A stretch of 64,000 nucleotides of DNA from Eudromia elegans (GCA_003342815.1 PTEX01000015.1:1920499-1984498), one strand, 5' to 3'. Positions 49,130-60,462 are shown, numbered from the stretch's first letter. Numbers and translations are program-made. The notes: generated by a model not told the origin, from the letters alone.

Positions 49130-49790
49130 GAAAGCAGAGAACGCGCTTTCCTGTGGGTTTTATCCCCACGTTGGAAACGTATTCCAACGCCATGCAATGT
49201 TTTCCATGTGTATGGGTCTCACTGCCGCCCTCGCAGTCGCAGAGCGCCGTTCCAAAGGCTCCCTGGCGGGACCGCGGGAGGGCCACGAGCACCGGGGCCT
49301 CCTGGCCACAAAGGGCTGCCCGGTCTCTGCTCCGTAAGCACCAATGCTAAGCACCCACCTGGAAGTCTGAATTCAGAGGAAAACAAAACCGGCCCATTAT
49401 AAGGCAAACCGGTATTAAACACTTTCAAGGACACTTTGAGATAATGTCTTAAAACAAGAAGTTACAGGTGACGGGTGATCTCATGCACAGATGTCACCGA
49501 GCTCAGAATTACGCAAGAGTAGCTCTTGCCACGTCTGAATCCCAGCACCCGCCTACACTGATATTTAAGGGCACCGAGCACGGTCTCTTTGCTTGCCAAG
49601 CTGTCCTCTCCAAGATCTGTGCTGCCAACGGAGGGGCAAACCCCGGCGTGCTCTCGCGAAGCCACGTGGCCGAGCGCGCGGCCCCGGCGAGGCTCCGCTC
49701 GTGCTGACCGGGATCGAGAGCAGCAGGAGCGCAGCGGGGCCTCGGGCTGCGTGCCCGCCATCACCCAAGATGCCGGAAAGCGAATGGATC
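49130..49790. promoter_or_regulatory. two small CpG-rich patches
   Basis: CpG density jumps at about 49225-49300 (about ten CpGs) and again at 49625-49790 (about 22 CpGs in 165 bp), in an otherwise CpG-poor region. The second patch contains CGCGAAGCCACGTGGCCGAG. Unmethylated small islands of this kind often mark promoters of non-coding transcripts or regulatory sites. The open frames of 60-127 codons over the patches are composition artefacts. No exon is recognised. Confidence 0.45.
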
Positions 49791-52126
49791 CAATACTCCT
49801 TTTTCCTATTCCCGGGCCACTCTTGAAATTGCTCTATTTTAGAGCCTCCCAACTGATCATGCCTCTACAAAGTCCTCAAGATGAGATCACTTTTCATATT
49901 TTCAAAGGATCAACTTGCTCTTTTATTAAAAAAAAAAAAAATCTTGCCAGACTGATCATGTTTTCTCATTAACCCACGGGACTTTTGAACAATACATAAA
50001 TAATCCTGTAACTCTCCAAACCAGAATCATTTGCTAGGAAAACAAAAAAGCCACACATGATTTATCTTTGGGCAGGTAAACAAATAAAAAAGGTTATGGA
50101 ACACACTAAAATGACCTTTTATATATATACACATTTATATGATAGCCTGTGGTATTTTATGGTCGAAGTTAAGGAACTTCATGGTTTTGATTTTAGGTGT
50201 TATATTGGGGAAGTTTCTTTTTTAGCACTTGGTAAAGGATCACTACATTCACTACATTCCCAGGTAGGTCTTTCATTCCCTACCCCTCCACTTCCTTGTA
50301 AGGTGTTAAATTTGGCAGGTATCTTGCGTAGCATTTAGAAAACAATTATTTCCAAATGCTAGTGAAGAAGCTTGCCAAGTGTAACAGCTAAAAACCGAAA
50401 AGAAGAAAATGGAAAGGAAATAGAAAGGAAGGAGCAAGGTTTTTCTTTTCTTTTTTAAAAAATTTGGTAGGGGCCTTTCAGCAGCTTTCTAAACAGCTAA
50501 ATCCAGTGCTTCGGCTGAAGACCACCGCCGCCGTTTCAGGCTGGATCTCCTGCTACGGCATCGTCCCTCCAGGGGAGCCTTACGGATTCCAATAAAATGA
50601 ATAGGTGCCCAGATGGGCAAGAGCTAATTTCTCTTGGAAAACAAGTGAAGAAACACGGAATGCTGACATCCAGCTATGCTAAGCTTCCAAAACATCGAAT
50701 AAGGATATGCAGCGTGCAGGCAGCATGCTCTGCACAGAGCACGTGAGAGAGGTCGCCAGTCTGACAAGCCCATAGCCACCCGTGTCCATCTCAACACACC
50801 TCGTGTTCCCATATCATGGGCAGGAAATGCAAGGACTGCCCAGAGCTGCAGTTGGGTTAAACCTCCTGAGAAGAGAGCTGAAAAACTTCTTCTTCTTTTT
50901 TTTTTTTGTTAACTTCCGCTTTAAATACAGAACAAGCCCTCCCTATATCCTGGACACGTGTAAAACATGGCACTTACTAAACTCACCGGGATGTCCAAGT
51001 CAGTACAAAAGTAACCTCATCCCTTGTAAATCAGTAACATAAAATAATTATCTATATCTTGGCTACCTGGGCAATAACTATCCATTTTAAAGATTAAAAA
51101 ATCAATTAAAAATAAAGCTATTATATTTCTTTAATATTTTTAATCTCACTGAAAAGCAGTAGATTTTTGGAAAAGAAAAAAAATAACATTATCAATCTAT
51201 ATGGTAATCTTACTGGGTGCTGGATCACATTAATAATCAAAGAAGATACAGAAGAGCACAAGAGAGAAAAAAAGAGAGAGAAAATTATGGAAAGCGAGGG
51301 AGGGAAAGCGAGAGAGGACTGCAATCACAAAGCACACACTACAGACAAACAACATTGATGACTGCCTGGGAGATATATTTGTGTTACGTTTAAAATCCTG
51401 AATATAGAACTACTATAGCACTGTATGCCTTGGTGTATCTGAAAGAAGCCACTGGACAACGGAGATTACGTCACTTGTCTCTCAGATCTGAATAAGCCTC
51501 ACCAGGAGGAGTGGAGGGCACCGGCCCCCCACGCTGGCTCGAACCCGCGCCCCGTGTGGGTCTGTCTCCAACAGCCGCCCTAGCTGGGCACGCTGGGGCA
51601 AGAACAGAGTGGGCACACACCATCTCCCCAAGACTCTCCCTCGTTCCTGCTGTTTTGAGTCAGAGGGGTTCCCAAGCCTCATGTAATTCATCTGCCTAGT
51701 CGTCCTCTCAAGTGCTCGTCTATCCGCCCCTTGAAGCCACAGAGACTTTTATATTCCTAACACTTCTTCACATTCAGTTCTTTGTGACAGGGGAGACATT
51801 ATCGAGCACTGAAAATACACTTGCCTGGAATTTTCTCTGATAGCAAGATTTCATTGTGGAAAAGAAAGGGTCAGCTCTGAGCTCATCACTTTCCATGTAG
51901 AGCCTCAACTCTTCTGGCCGTGTTCCATCTCTTTCCATTTCTCTGTGCAGAAATTTATCTGTCATTTTTACCGCCTAGTCACTTGTCTCATAAGATACTT
52001 GCACAGTACTTCAAAGTGTGCTCTCTGCAAATCACCCTGCTCTCCAAGTTGTCCATGAATGTGTTGAACAATTTGCTAATTTAAATCGCTACCTTGGAAT
52101 ACCTGCCATTCAAGTGGATACAAGCT
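49791..52126. other. non-coding DNA, no gene seen
   Basis: No gene supported. It holds A14 at 49928-49941, a GA-rich tract listed separately, and a moderately GC-rich part at about 51500-51650. Nothing else is recognised. Confidence 0.5.
51259..51318. repeat. purine-rich (GA) tract
   Basis: About 60 bp almost solely of A and G, made of AGAGAGA and GGGAAAGCGAG words. Low-complexity DNA without a visible gene. Confidence 0.75.
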
Positions 52127-52323
52127 AAAAATAAAATAAAATAAAATAAAATAAAATAAAATAAAATAAAATAAAATAAAATAAAATAAAATAAAATAAA
52201 ATAAAATAAAATAAAATAAAATNAATAAAATAAAATAAAATAAAATAAAATAAAATAAAATAAAATAAAATAAAATAAAATAAAATAAAATAAAATAAAA
52301 TAAAATAAAATAAAATAATAAAA
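52127..52323. repeat. (ATAAA)n microsatellite, about 39 units
   Basis: The array has the same unit and orientation as 40761-40890. An undetermined base sits at 52223, and there the five-base phase slips by one, so the true length of the array at this point is uncertain. The array ends in ATAATAAAATC. It is otherwise perfect, hence young and probably polymorphic. Confidence 0.97.
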
Positions 52324-53639
52324 TCTTTAGAACAGATTGTTCAAACCAAATCTATTTGAAGAAAGTGGAGTTAGAACAACAGAGAATTCCCATCGGGAGA
52401 AAGGAACAAGGACAAGGGTTGTTAGAGCGGCTGCAGAAAGAGGCGTGTTCACCAAGGAATAGAAATCTTCTGACCACTCATTTCAACATGCTCAGAAAAG
52501 CCTTTTGCTCTTCCTGGATTAGAAGAGACCCGGTCAAATACAAAGAAACTTCTCCCAAAGCAGAGAAAAGGGCCACTAAAGCAATGCCCAAAACTTCCAG
52601 AGTGCTTGGGAGAGGCAAAGTCTTAAAGGAAGATAACCATAAAAAAAAATTATCATTTTACTATTGCCTGTAGGAACCCTCAAACAGGTTCACAACTGGT
52701 TTAAAGCGTGTCTTGATGAAATCTCTGTGCTGCTTGCTTCACCTGCCATGGACAGGAATGGTTCAAACCATGGACAGGACCAAAAGCCTGGCGAGCAGCA
52801 GCAGCAGCAGCTGCTATTAAAATTGGTGCCAAAGACGCCCGGGTGCCCTGGTGCAGCTCTCCAGAAGAGCTACCAGACCAGCAGGGCCGGGTTAGGGAGC
52901 TCCATGAGGGGCCAAAGGGAGACACTTCAGGACAGAGCGGCTTCTAAAGCAAAGCCTTATTCCAAAAGCAGAGCTCTCCAAACTTAGCAAAAGATCATGT
53001 TTTTCTCGGATGACTAAATACATAAGAAAGTCAAATTGTAAAATAATATCGTTAAGATTATATTGGAAACTTGCTTGCCAGATTTTTTTTCATCAGCTTA
53101 CAAAATTAGTTTGCTATTTAAACTACAAAATGGGATCAACTTTACTTGTATCTGAAGTGTAGGTTGAAACTGTCCAGCAGAGATAAAAACAATAACAACA
53201 AAAACCCCACTAACAGTTTAGGACAGGAAATAAAGCATATTTTTTACTAGTGAAAGCATAAGGGGAACTTAATCACAATTATTAAAATTACCAGCTACCA
53301 TCTGAATTCTGTGCCTTAAACAAGGATTAACGAACTTCGCTCTTAGCATTCCCTAGGACTCTTGCTATCAAAAAGTGATGAGGAGTCCTCCTTTCTCAGG
53401 AGGATTTTTTTGATATATTACAAACAAAAGGAACAAAAAGAGTATGTAACGGCCAATTCCTTTTCTTGTGAGGTTTTTAGCACTGCATCCATCCTTTGCT
53501 TTTACATGTCCGACATACATTTCAGTTATTTTAATAACTAAAAATATCCAGGGATCCCACAGAGTAACATTGATTATAGGACAAAGTGTCATATTTAATA
53601 AATCACACGAAGTACATACTAGAAAAATGTTGAGCTATG
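52324..53639. other. non-coding DNA, no supported gene
   Basis: Two plus-strand frames of 105 and 107 codons (52356-52673 and 52664-52987) lie here. The peptides are Lys- and Gln-rich, include a Gln run from a short GCA array at 52797-52811, and show no domain, so they are not called genes. No repeat family is recognised. Confidence 0.5.
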
Positions 53640-53870
53640 AAACATTTTATGCAGCTAGATTAAAGGTATTACTTACATTATTTTACATGGGCTTTTAAAG
53701 TGCTTTGTAAAATGTATCAAGTCCACAGATGCTTATGGCATAACAACAAGCAACTGTACTGCTACTGCTTAATTAAGTGCAAACAAGTTCAGATTTGCTA
53801 ATTACAAGTAACATGGTCACATGTTTTAATTAAAAGTAATTTTTCTCAGGCAGAAATCTTGTTTCATTTC
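53640..53870. promoter_or_regulatory. candidate enhancer with phased TAATTA sites
   Basis: Three perfect TAATTA homeodomain cores occur at 53770-53775, 53799-53804 and 53827-53832. Their starts are 29 and 28 bp apart, close to three turns of the helix. The first lies in the palindrome CTTAATTAAG followed by an NK2-like TTAAGTG, the third in the palindrome TTTTAATTAAAA. Between the second and third is the inverted repeat AACATG-GTCA-CATGTT (53810-53825). The sites are seen. That they act as an enhancer for a developmental gene is inference. Confidence 0.4.
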
Positions 53871-55239
53871 AGTCATTTTGTAACTTGAATTCATTTAAAA
53901 AAATAAATTGGGCGTATTTGAACAACTTTAAAGCCTTGGCTTCCACCAGTCTGCTAGAAGCATTGAAATAAGAAGTCCTCTCATCAGGGTTTTCAGAAGG
54001 AGAATCCACATTGCCCCAGACTGCAGAAAAATATATGCAAATAGTATGGGTTAAAGTAGCTGTGAGTTTGTGGCTGTGGAAAGCTAACACCCAGCTGGGG
54101 AACTCACGGACCAAGCGGTTTCATGCTGGTCACAGCACCTTCCTCGGCCTCATGGGCTCTGCCCATGTCCCACCTCTAGGAAGACCATGCAGGGGGCCCT
54201 GAGTTCCCTGCCCCTTGGCTTAGCGACCTGGTCTAGCCCTGCTGGCTCCACGTGCGGTCACGTCCATGGACCTGGGCACGTGGCGCTCCCAATCTCCAAA
54301 TCCAACAAGTCCAGATCCCCAGCTGAGATTCAGCCCAGTATTTGTGTCATGGACCTCCTGCCAAGGCAATGAGTGAGGCCAATGACACTGCTCTGCTGCC
54401 TATCTACCAACCAAGGAAAAACCCAAGCTCTTGAGGTCAACCAACATTTTTGGCTTCAAACCCTACTAAGGTCCTAGCAAAGAGAATGAACACTACTAGG
54501 CCTGAGAAGAGGAGAGGGCTGCAGCACTGAACTGTCACTGCTGTCAAGGTGAGGTCCGATGGGACATTTGAAAGCACATAACTGTGTTAAGCATCTATAC
54601 CCACCCATATTTATGTATTTATATAAACTGCAAGCACTTTTATGAAGCTGGAAGTGTCAGTGTTTCCAGCCTGTAAGCACCCAGCTGCACCCCCAGGCAC
54701 CTGGACACCTCTGGAGGCCTGGCCCACCAGGACCAGAAGCAGCAGCATTTTTAAACATAAAGGATATTTGATTTAGATCTATCAGTGATGCCAAACCTCA
54801 CTCATGTTTCTGTGATACGTCCTCTTGTTCCTGCATCTCAGGGAGCGACTCAGGTCCCCTGAGTCCCTGCACCCTGATTTTCCACAGGGCACTGCTGCAG
54901 AAAAAAACCCAACTCACTAAAAAACAGCTGCTGCATTTGGACAATTGGTGTAAATATTCCAGGGAAGCAAAGAATGACTGTAAGAGCATATTTAGGACTC
55001 TCGTTTTCTTTGGAAAAAAATGCTAAAAGAGCAGTTTTAAATGCTGGTTTGTTCATCTTTGTCATTTTTATTGCATAACAAATGACATTCTTTTCCTCCA
55101 ACTTCTGCCAAACTGTATTTCTATGAAAATGAATTCAGTAACTCAACATTTTTAACATAATAAACTGAATACTTGAGGATTAGGAACCTGGGTAACTACG
55201 TTATATAACTACATTGATGCATTTATATGTTCTTGATTA
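53871..55239. other. non-coding DNA, mixed composition
   Basis: No gene is supported. A GC-richer part at about 54120-54370 and another at 54660-54740 carry short open frames in several phases without domains. Confidence 0.5.
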
Positions 55240-55650
55240 GCAAAAATTTGGTCAAATAGCAGTGTTTAGTTGCAATTATCCATATTTTAAATATGCATTT
55301 AATAACGATAAATGGTCTGTGTATATATATATATATGTTTATATATATGAAAAAAACAAAAATGTACAAGTGCAAAAGGCAATGTCATTTATACCATTAA
55401 ATCAACCCATCTTGTAGAAACATTAATATTTCTGTCAAGTTTGCTTAATGCTCTTAATGTTTTTCACCATTTACAGCTCAAGCTAAAGCGGCAATTGTTA
55501 TAAAACATTGTTTACAGTAATACACTAAGCATGCAAAAATCTAATAGACAATAATTCCAATTCACACAATATTATTTTTATAATCTTTTATAATAAATTG
55601 TTATGGCTTATTTCTCAAATGATGTTTTAACTAAATTTTTATAAGGAATA
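55240..55650. promoter_or_regulatory. candidate conserved non-coding element
   Basis: An AT-rich but not simple block. It holds TTGCAATTATCC near 55272, AAATATGCATTTAATAACG near 55290, AACATTAATATTTC near 55420, GCGGCAATTGTTATAAAAC near 55489 and AGCATGCAAAAATC near 55528. A TA microsatellite (55322-55336) sits between the two halves. Regulatory function is inferred from motif density only. Confidence 0.3.
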
Positions 55651-55884
55651 ATCCCGAATAAAAGAGAAAACCAAAAAAATGTGTTGCCTGCACATTCTGA
55701 GCATAATATTTCTTTCTCCTTTGAGAACTGCATAAGCTAGAAGCTTAAAAAGCTTAAAAGCTCACACAAAACCATGCAATCCCCTTCAATATTCAGGTAA
55801 GAAAAGTCAAGCGTTTGACTTGGGAAACTGGTCAGATATTTCAGGGTTCAGGCCAAGCACCTACAGCAGCTCTAGGTGTAACCT

Positions 55885-56050
55885 GCCATGGAAAGAGCCT
55901 CGCAAGGCGGAGGAACAGCCCCGAGCCGGCGGAGCGCTCCGAGGCACGCGGAATGCCCCGCTGCGGCCTCCTGAAGGACTTTACGCGCAATTTCCACTCT
56001 CATAAATAAAAAGGAGCTCCCGCCTCGCTCCCCTCACGATGGGGACGGGT
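55885..56050. promoter_or_regulatory. small CpG-rich patch
   Basis: About 16 CpGs in 165 bp (for example CCGAGCCGGCGGAGCGCTCC and ACGCGGAATGCCCCGCTGCG) between AT-rich blocks. It could be a promoter of a non-coding transcript or an island satellite of the stronger islands to the right. No exon is recognised. Confidence 0.4.
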
Positions 56051-56864
56051 GCAGGAGCACAGAGTGGTTGCATGGATGGTGGCTCCCATCAGCAAGTCTG
56101 GTAGCTCTCATCAGCCAGGGAGCTGCCCTAAGCTCCCAGGTGCCACCCTAAGGAGCCACTTGCCCCAGAGTTACTCAGGGTCCTTGGACAAGTCACTTCT
56201 CCTTTGTGGAATGGGGATATCTTGACAACCATTTCATAGTGCCTGAGGGTAAAGTCACCTTTGGACCTTCTAAGGCCATGGAGCGAGATTGTTATGAGAC
56301 AGTGAGAAGAGATGCCATAGAACATAAAGAGGTTAAAAGTGGATTAGAAGTACCCAGAGAGTAGACAAATCACAGTCATATGAAGTTTGATGCATCAGAT
56401 TAGGCATTAAAAGTCAAAAGGAGTAAAAACAGAAGGGAGGAAAAAAATCTCAAAGCTCATGATTAAATTTAACGTCATAATTTTATATCACTCAGCCTCT
56501 CTAAGTCTGGAAGGAGAGGATATGGTAGTTATTTTGAGTAATACTATTTATAGAGCCTACAATTAAGTAATTGAGTAAAAGAACCAGAGAAAATAACCTA
56601 AAAATCTCTAAATGCACAGGATGCAGGAGGCCCCTGTTCCGAGTTGACTTGGAGAACTATTCAAACGCCCTTTGAAGAATTTAAAATTCTCCTGCCAGAG
56701 GAATCTACCTCTCACTTGGAGCAAAAGTGAGGGGTTTGCAGCAAGAGGAGGGCAGAGCCGTGACCAGGAGAGTGTCCTGCTCCCTCCCTTTAATTCCCTC
56801 CCTTTAAGTGAGTCTGTTAACACGGGAAGACGCAAAGCATCAAGCAAATTGAAAAGGTGGCCTA
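56051..56864. other. non-coding DNA, nothing recognised
   Basis: No gene or interspersed repeat is recognised. A short tandem duplication at 56781-56808 is listed separately. Confidence 0.5.
56781..56808. repeat. 14-bp tandem duplication, 2 copies
   Basis: TCCCTCCCTTTAA occurs twice, 14 bases apart. A second small duplication, GGCTGATCC twice, lies nearby at 56986-57003. Confidence 0.85.
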
Positions 56865-57070
56865 GGCCCGGAGCAGCAGCGCGGTCAGCGGGAGGCGGCG
56901 ACTCCGCCGCTGCACGGGCAGGATGTACCCGCTGCTATGGAGGGGGTACCGCCGGGCAGCTGGAGATTGCTGAACGGCTCCCAGGGGCTGATCCGGCTGA
57001 TCCGGGCGTTCGCAGGAGCGGGCTCAAGGACAGCGAGTCGCAGCTCGCCTTAAAGGGAACGCCGCGGAGC
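56865..57070. promoter_or_regulatory. CpG island (about 200 bp)
   Basis: About 26 CpGs in 205 bp, for example GCGGGAGGCGGCGACTCCGC. A plus-strand frame of 192 codons (56672-57250) stays open through it, but its peptide has no domain, and long open frames are expected in CpG islands. It lies 700 bp before the larger gapped island and may belong to the same promoter region. Confidence 0.5.
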
Positions 57071-57655
57071 AGGAAGGGGTGGCCAGGCCAGGGCCACAGG
57101 ACCTTCACCTGGAACACCAGCTCCATGAGCTGCGAGCTGCTCGGGGAGGGCCGTTCTCGTATATATGGCCCATCCATCTCTCACTTGCTGGTGCAAACAA
57201 GCTACCTGCTCCACATAGCCTGCGATCCCACAGCTACACTCCACTCATGACAGCCAGTGCCTACACAGCTTCTGGAGGGGAGGAACTGCATTAATCTGGG
57301 AATGGTTTCATAGGGACTTTCCATACACCATGTTCGCTTTTTAAAGCGGGAATTGCACTTTTCACAGCACCGGATGCCTGACTCCTCTTCTTATAACCCT
57401 ATTTTCACTTAAAGCGCCTATGGAAAGTGTGAGTCTTCAAATGCAGCTACTGTCCGGTGCTCCTATTTGTACTGCTTTGCGCTAGAGCACTACAAAAATG
57501 CTGGGGAGATTTGCTACTTTAAGAAAGTCAATGCGACCAACCTCTCCTCTTTGCAATTTAATTGTAACACTATGTTCCTCAGAGCCTAAAAGAAAAAAAA
57601 AAGTCTAATATTATATTTTAATAATTGAGGAAAGCTCTGATCTTTGACTCCACGG

Positions 57656-57663
57656 TATAAATA
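57656..57663 (+). promoter_or_regulatory. possible TATA box
   Basis: A perfect TATAAATA in the context CACGGTATAAATACAG, about 110 bp before the start of the gapped CpG island. Such a context is good, but eight-base AT words are common in AT-rich DNA and no transcript start is known here. Confidence 0.25.
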
Positions 57664-57774
57664 CAGCCGATTTAATTACGATTTTAAAGAACAGAGCATT
57701 TTAAGGAAAAATAATCATTTTTTTTTTTATTGATTCAGAGAGCAGCCAAACAGACCGAGTCACCCCCAGCAAAC

Positions 57775-58540
57775 ACTTCCGCGCCCGGCGGGCGGCGGGG
57801 CGGAATCATCCGCGGGAAACGCGCCCGGCGCCCCGGGGATTTCGCCCGCGGGCCACGAACCGCCCCCGGCTCGCGGGGCCGCCGCGCAAGCCCCAGCGCG
57901 GGGGGCGCGGAGGAGNNNNNNNNNNNNNNNNNNNNNNNNNNNNNNNNNNNNNNNNNNNNNNNNNNNNNNNNNNNNNNNNNNNNNNNNNNNNNNNNNNNNN
58001 NNNNNNNNNNNNNNNNNNNNNNNNNNNNNNNNNNNNNNNNNNNNNNNNNNNNNNNNNNNNNNNNNNNNNNNNNNNNNNNNNNNNNNNNNNNNNNNNNNNN
58101 NNNNNNNNNNNNNNNNNNNNNNNNNNNNNNNNNNNNNNNNNNNNNNNNNNNNNNNNNNNNNNNNNNNNNNNNNNNNNNNNNNNNNNNNNNNNNNNNNNNN
58201 NNNNNNNNNNNNNNNNNNNNNNNNNNNNNNNNNNNNNNNNNNNNNNNNNNNNNNNNNNNNNNNNNNNNNNNNNNNNNNNNNNNNNNNNNNNNNNNNNNNN
58301 NNNNNNNNNNNNNNNNNNNNNNNNNNNNNNNNNCGCGCTGCCCCGGGAGGCTCCTGCAGCATCCTCGGCCAGGCAGGGTGGGTTCGGCGCGGATCCCGCT
58401 GCCTTGGGCCGGGACATCCCTCTGCTGCGCGCCGGGCGCGAAGGGAATGCGGCGGGGAGACGCGCAGGGCACGGGGCAGCCCCATGCGCTGGGATGGGAC
58501 ATGGCCCCTGCCTGCGTCCTGTCGCGGAGGTGAGCGCAGA
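57775..58540 (+). promoter_or_regulatory. strong CpG island with assembly gap; possible first exon
   Basis: Both flanks of the gap are extremely CpG-rich (57779-57915 and 58334-58470), so the island is at least 700 bp if the gap length is right. After the gap, the sequence ends its CpG-rich part in GTCGCGGAG followed by the donor-like GTGAGC (58530-58535). This could close a first exon on the plus strand. The long frames drawn through the gap are meaningless because they cross unknown bases. I recognise no protein in the visible parts. A real promoter, perhaps of a developmental regulator or its antisense transcript, is plausible. Confidence 0.55.
57916..58333. other. assembly gap, 418 undetermined bases
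   Basis: An uninterrupted run of N within the most GC-rich sequence of the window. Extremely GC-rich DNA is often lost in short-read bird assemblies, and first exons are commonly hidden in such gaps. Confidence 0.99.
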
Positions 58541-60114
58541 GCCACCACGTCATCCCCTCCTCCCTGCTTTGGAGGAAAAACTCGCTTCTTCTGCTCCAGG
58601 TACAGGGTGGATCCGAGCAGTGGCAGAAGAGCCTCTCTGCTTGTCCCTGTGGGAAGTGGGGGTTCCCGGAGGCAAGGGTGACTCCCTGCTCCCCATGGAG
58701 TGCCGGCGGGAGGGCCCAAGGTAGAGGAATGCGGTCCTGTTCAGCTACATGAGTCCATCCGGGAAGCAGGGCCACAGCCAGCGTTCCCTGGACCACTGCA
58801 TATGAAACCCTGCAAATGTCAATGTTGCGGTCCATGTCTCATCGCCCCTTCCTTCCTTCTTAAAACAGAAGGCATCCTCCCGTACACAGGCAGAGTGAGA
58901 CAGTATTGCAACTCAATCGCCCCGTGTTCAAGCTCTCCCATTTATTGCAAACATTTCTGCTTCTTCAGTGTATGCTCTTCAGCACCTCTCCTTCCCCAGC
59001 TCCTCACAGCCTGTCTCTATCCCCTTTTCAGGAGCTACAAAGCATCCAGGCAAAGTTACATTTAGGTAAATTTAAAATCCCTTTCCAGATGCATTTATGG
59101 TCATTCTTCACTGTGAGCACCCAAGCGATGGCCCCTGCACCGGTAGCGGAGCTAGATGCTTGTCCTGACAGACCCCAGCCATGGGAATCTCCTCCCTTTT
59201 GAAAAACGGAGGGGCTTTGCTCTAGCTGTTTCTTTTCCAATGTGAATCTCCCACAAATCCCCTAGGGAGTGAACTACAGTGTGAAGCACTGGACAATGCA
59301 AAGCACAGTAACAGGGAGTGCTTTTTTTATTATTATTTAAATTAATCTGTTACTCTATGCTTTTAACTTGCTGAATACTGGATTTTAAACATTTTTTTTT
59401 TCACTATGCTATTTCTAGTTCAGCACAATTTAAAGATATTGAAGAGAGCTCTCTGTAATCCCTGATAAATTCAGCAGCCCAGCTCACCTTGACCCATGAC
59501 AAAGGACACTTATTAGTAAGTAATGCATGAATTCTGCTTCCTCAGGTAAACGTCTTTGTATTCCAAGGAGGCAGATGAAATTGCTCACACATCCTTGAGG
59601 GCTGTGGTACATCGTAGACTTTAAGAAAGACACGGTCAGGTTGTACTAAAGTCATGGGTCCTCCTATTCCTTTGCAGTGAGACATGAAATAGAAAGCAGC
59701 ACATATTGCTGCCCAGAAAAACCTCTGGACGCAAGAAGGAAAAAGGGAGTGTCTGCAGCATGTGTTGTCCAGGATGCATGGGACAGACAAGTTTCAGCAA
59801 AAACTCTACACTGCATAAAGTTTCCTTCACAAATTCACAATCTTTGACTGAACGTATAATTGAACGTATGCTTATGGCATGGTTTCCTAAATCAGATATA
59901 GGCTCATTGCATGTCCAACTTGTGGTTTGTTGGGAGTTTTTTTTTTCACCCAGAAATCCTGCCTGGTAAGAATTCAAGGACTCAGATTTCCCGGTATTAT
60001 TAATTTTGAGTTTTTGAGTAGCGGTGTTTTCAAAATCCCTGCACATATCCAATGTATGTAAGGAGATCTTTGGCAGAGCAAACCTAAGCCTCCAGGTAAG
60101 CGCTTATTTGTGTG
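58541..60114. other. non-coding DNA right of the gapped island
   Basis: No exon or repeat is recognised. At 60096-60101 the donor-like word CAG/GTAAGC occurs. A minus-strand frame of 138 codons (59636-60052) has no domain. Confidence 0.5.
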
Positions 60115-60267
60115 CAGGAAACCTCAGCATAAAACGCGACAGCCAACTCGCCGTCGGGGGAAATGTCACACAGAGCTCGGAGACGACTGGCCGACCAGAC
60201 CCGGGGAGCCCCCGCGGTCTCACCGGAGCTGCGAGCCCAGCAATCCGCCCGCCCTTCTGCCGCCCTG
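60115..60267 (+). promoter_or_regulatory. small CpG island ending in a donor-like site
   Basis: About 16 CpGs in 150 bp, ending with CCGCCCTG directly before GTGAGT (60268-60273), a near-perfect splice donor. This arrangement is what a non-coding or 5' untranslated first exon looks like. No conserved peptide is visible, no acceptor partner can be assigned, and chance remains possible. Confidence 0.35.
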
Positions 60268-60436
60268 GTGAGTGCTGTCAGCACTGCGGTGGTAAGTGCG
60301 TCAGGATTCCTTAGACGTCCCTTTGCAGGGTGTCTGTTGACTTTTACCCTTCTGCAGGTTTTGCAAATTGTTCAACTTACAAGAAGAGTTGAAGGAAGCC
60401 TCATATTTAGGTGCTTAGTGAGTCCAGGAAAATACC

Positions 60437-60462
60437 ATTCCATACCACAGGTGGTATGGAAT
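60437..60462. repeat. perfect 12-bp inverted repeat with 2-bp loop
   Basis: ATTCCATACCAC, the dinucleotide AG, then GTGGTATGGAAT: the arms are exact reverse complements. It could be a dimeric protein-binding site or a chance cruciform. No terminator or transposon end is evident beside it. Confidence 0.95.

Noticed and set aside
56672-57250. 192-codon plus-strand frame
   Set aside because: It overlaps a CpG island and shows no domain or gene structure. Shorter overlapping frames are open on both strands, so the openness follows from composition.
57730-58835. Open frames of 200-366 codons on both strands around the gap
   Set aside because: They run through 418 unknown bases that count as open by default. 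The visible ends are CpG-island sequence with no domain.
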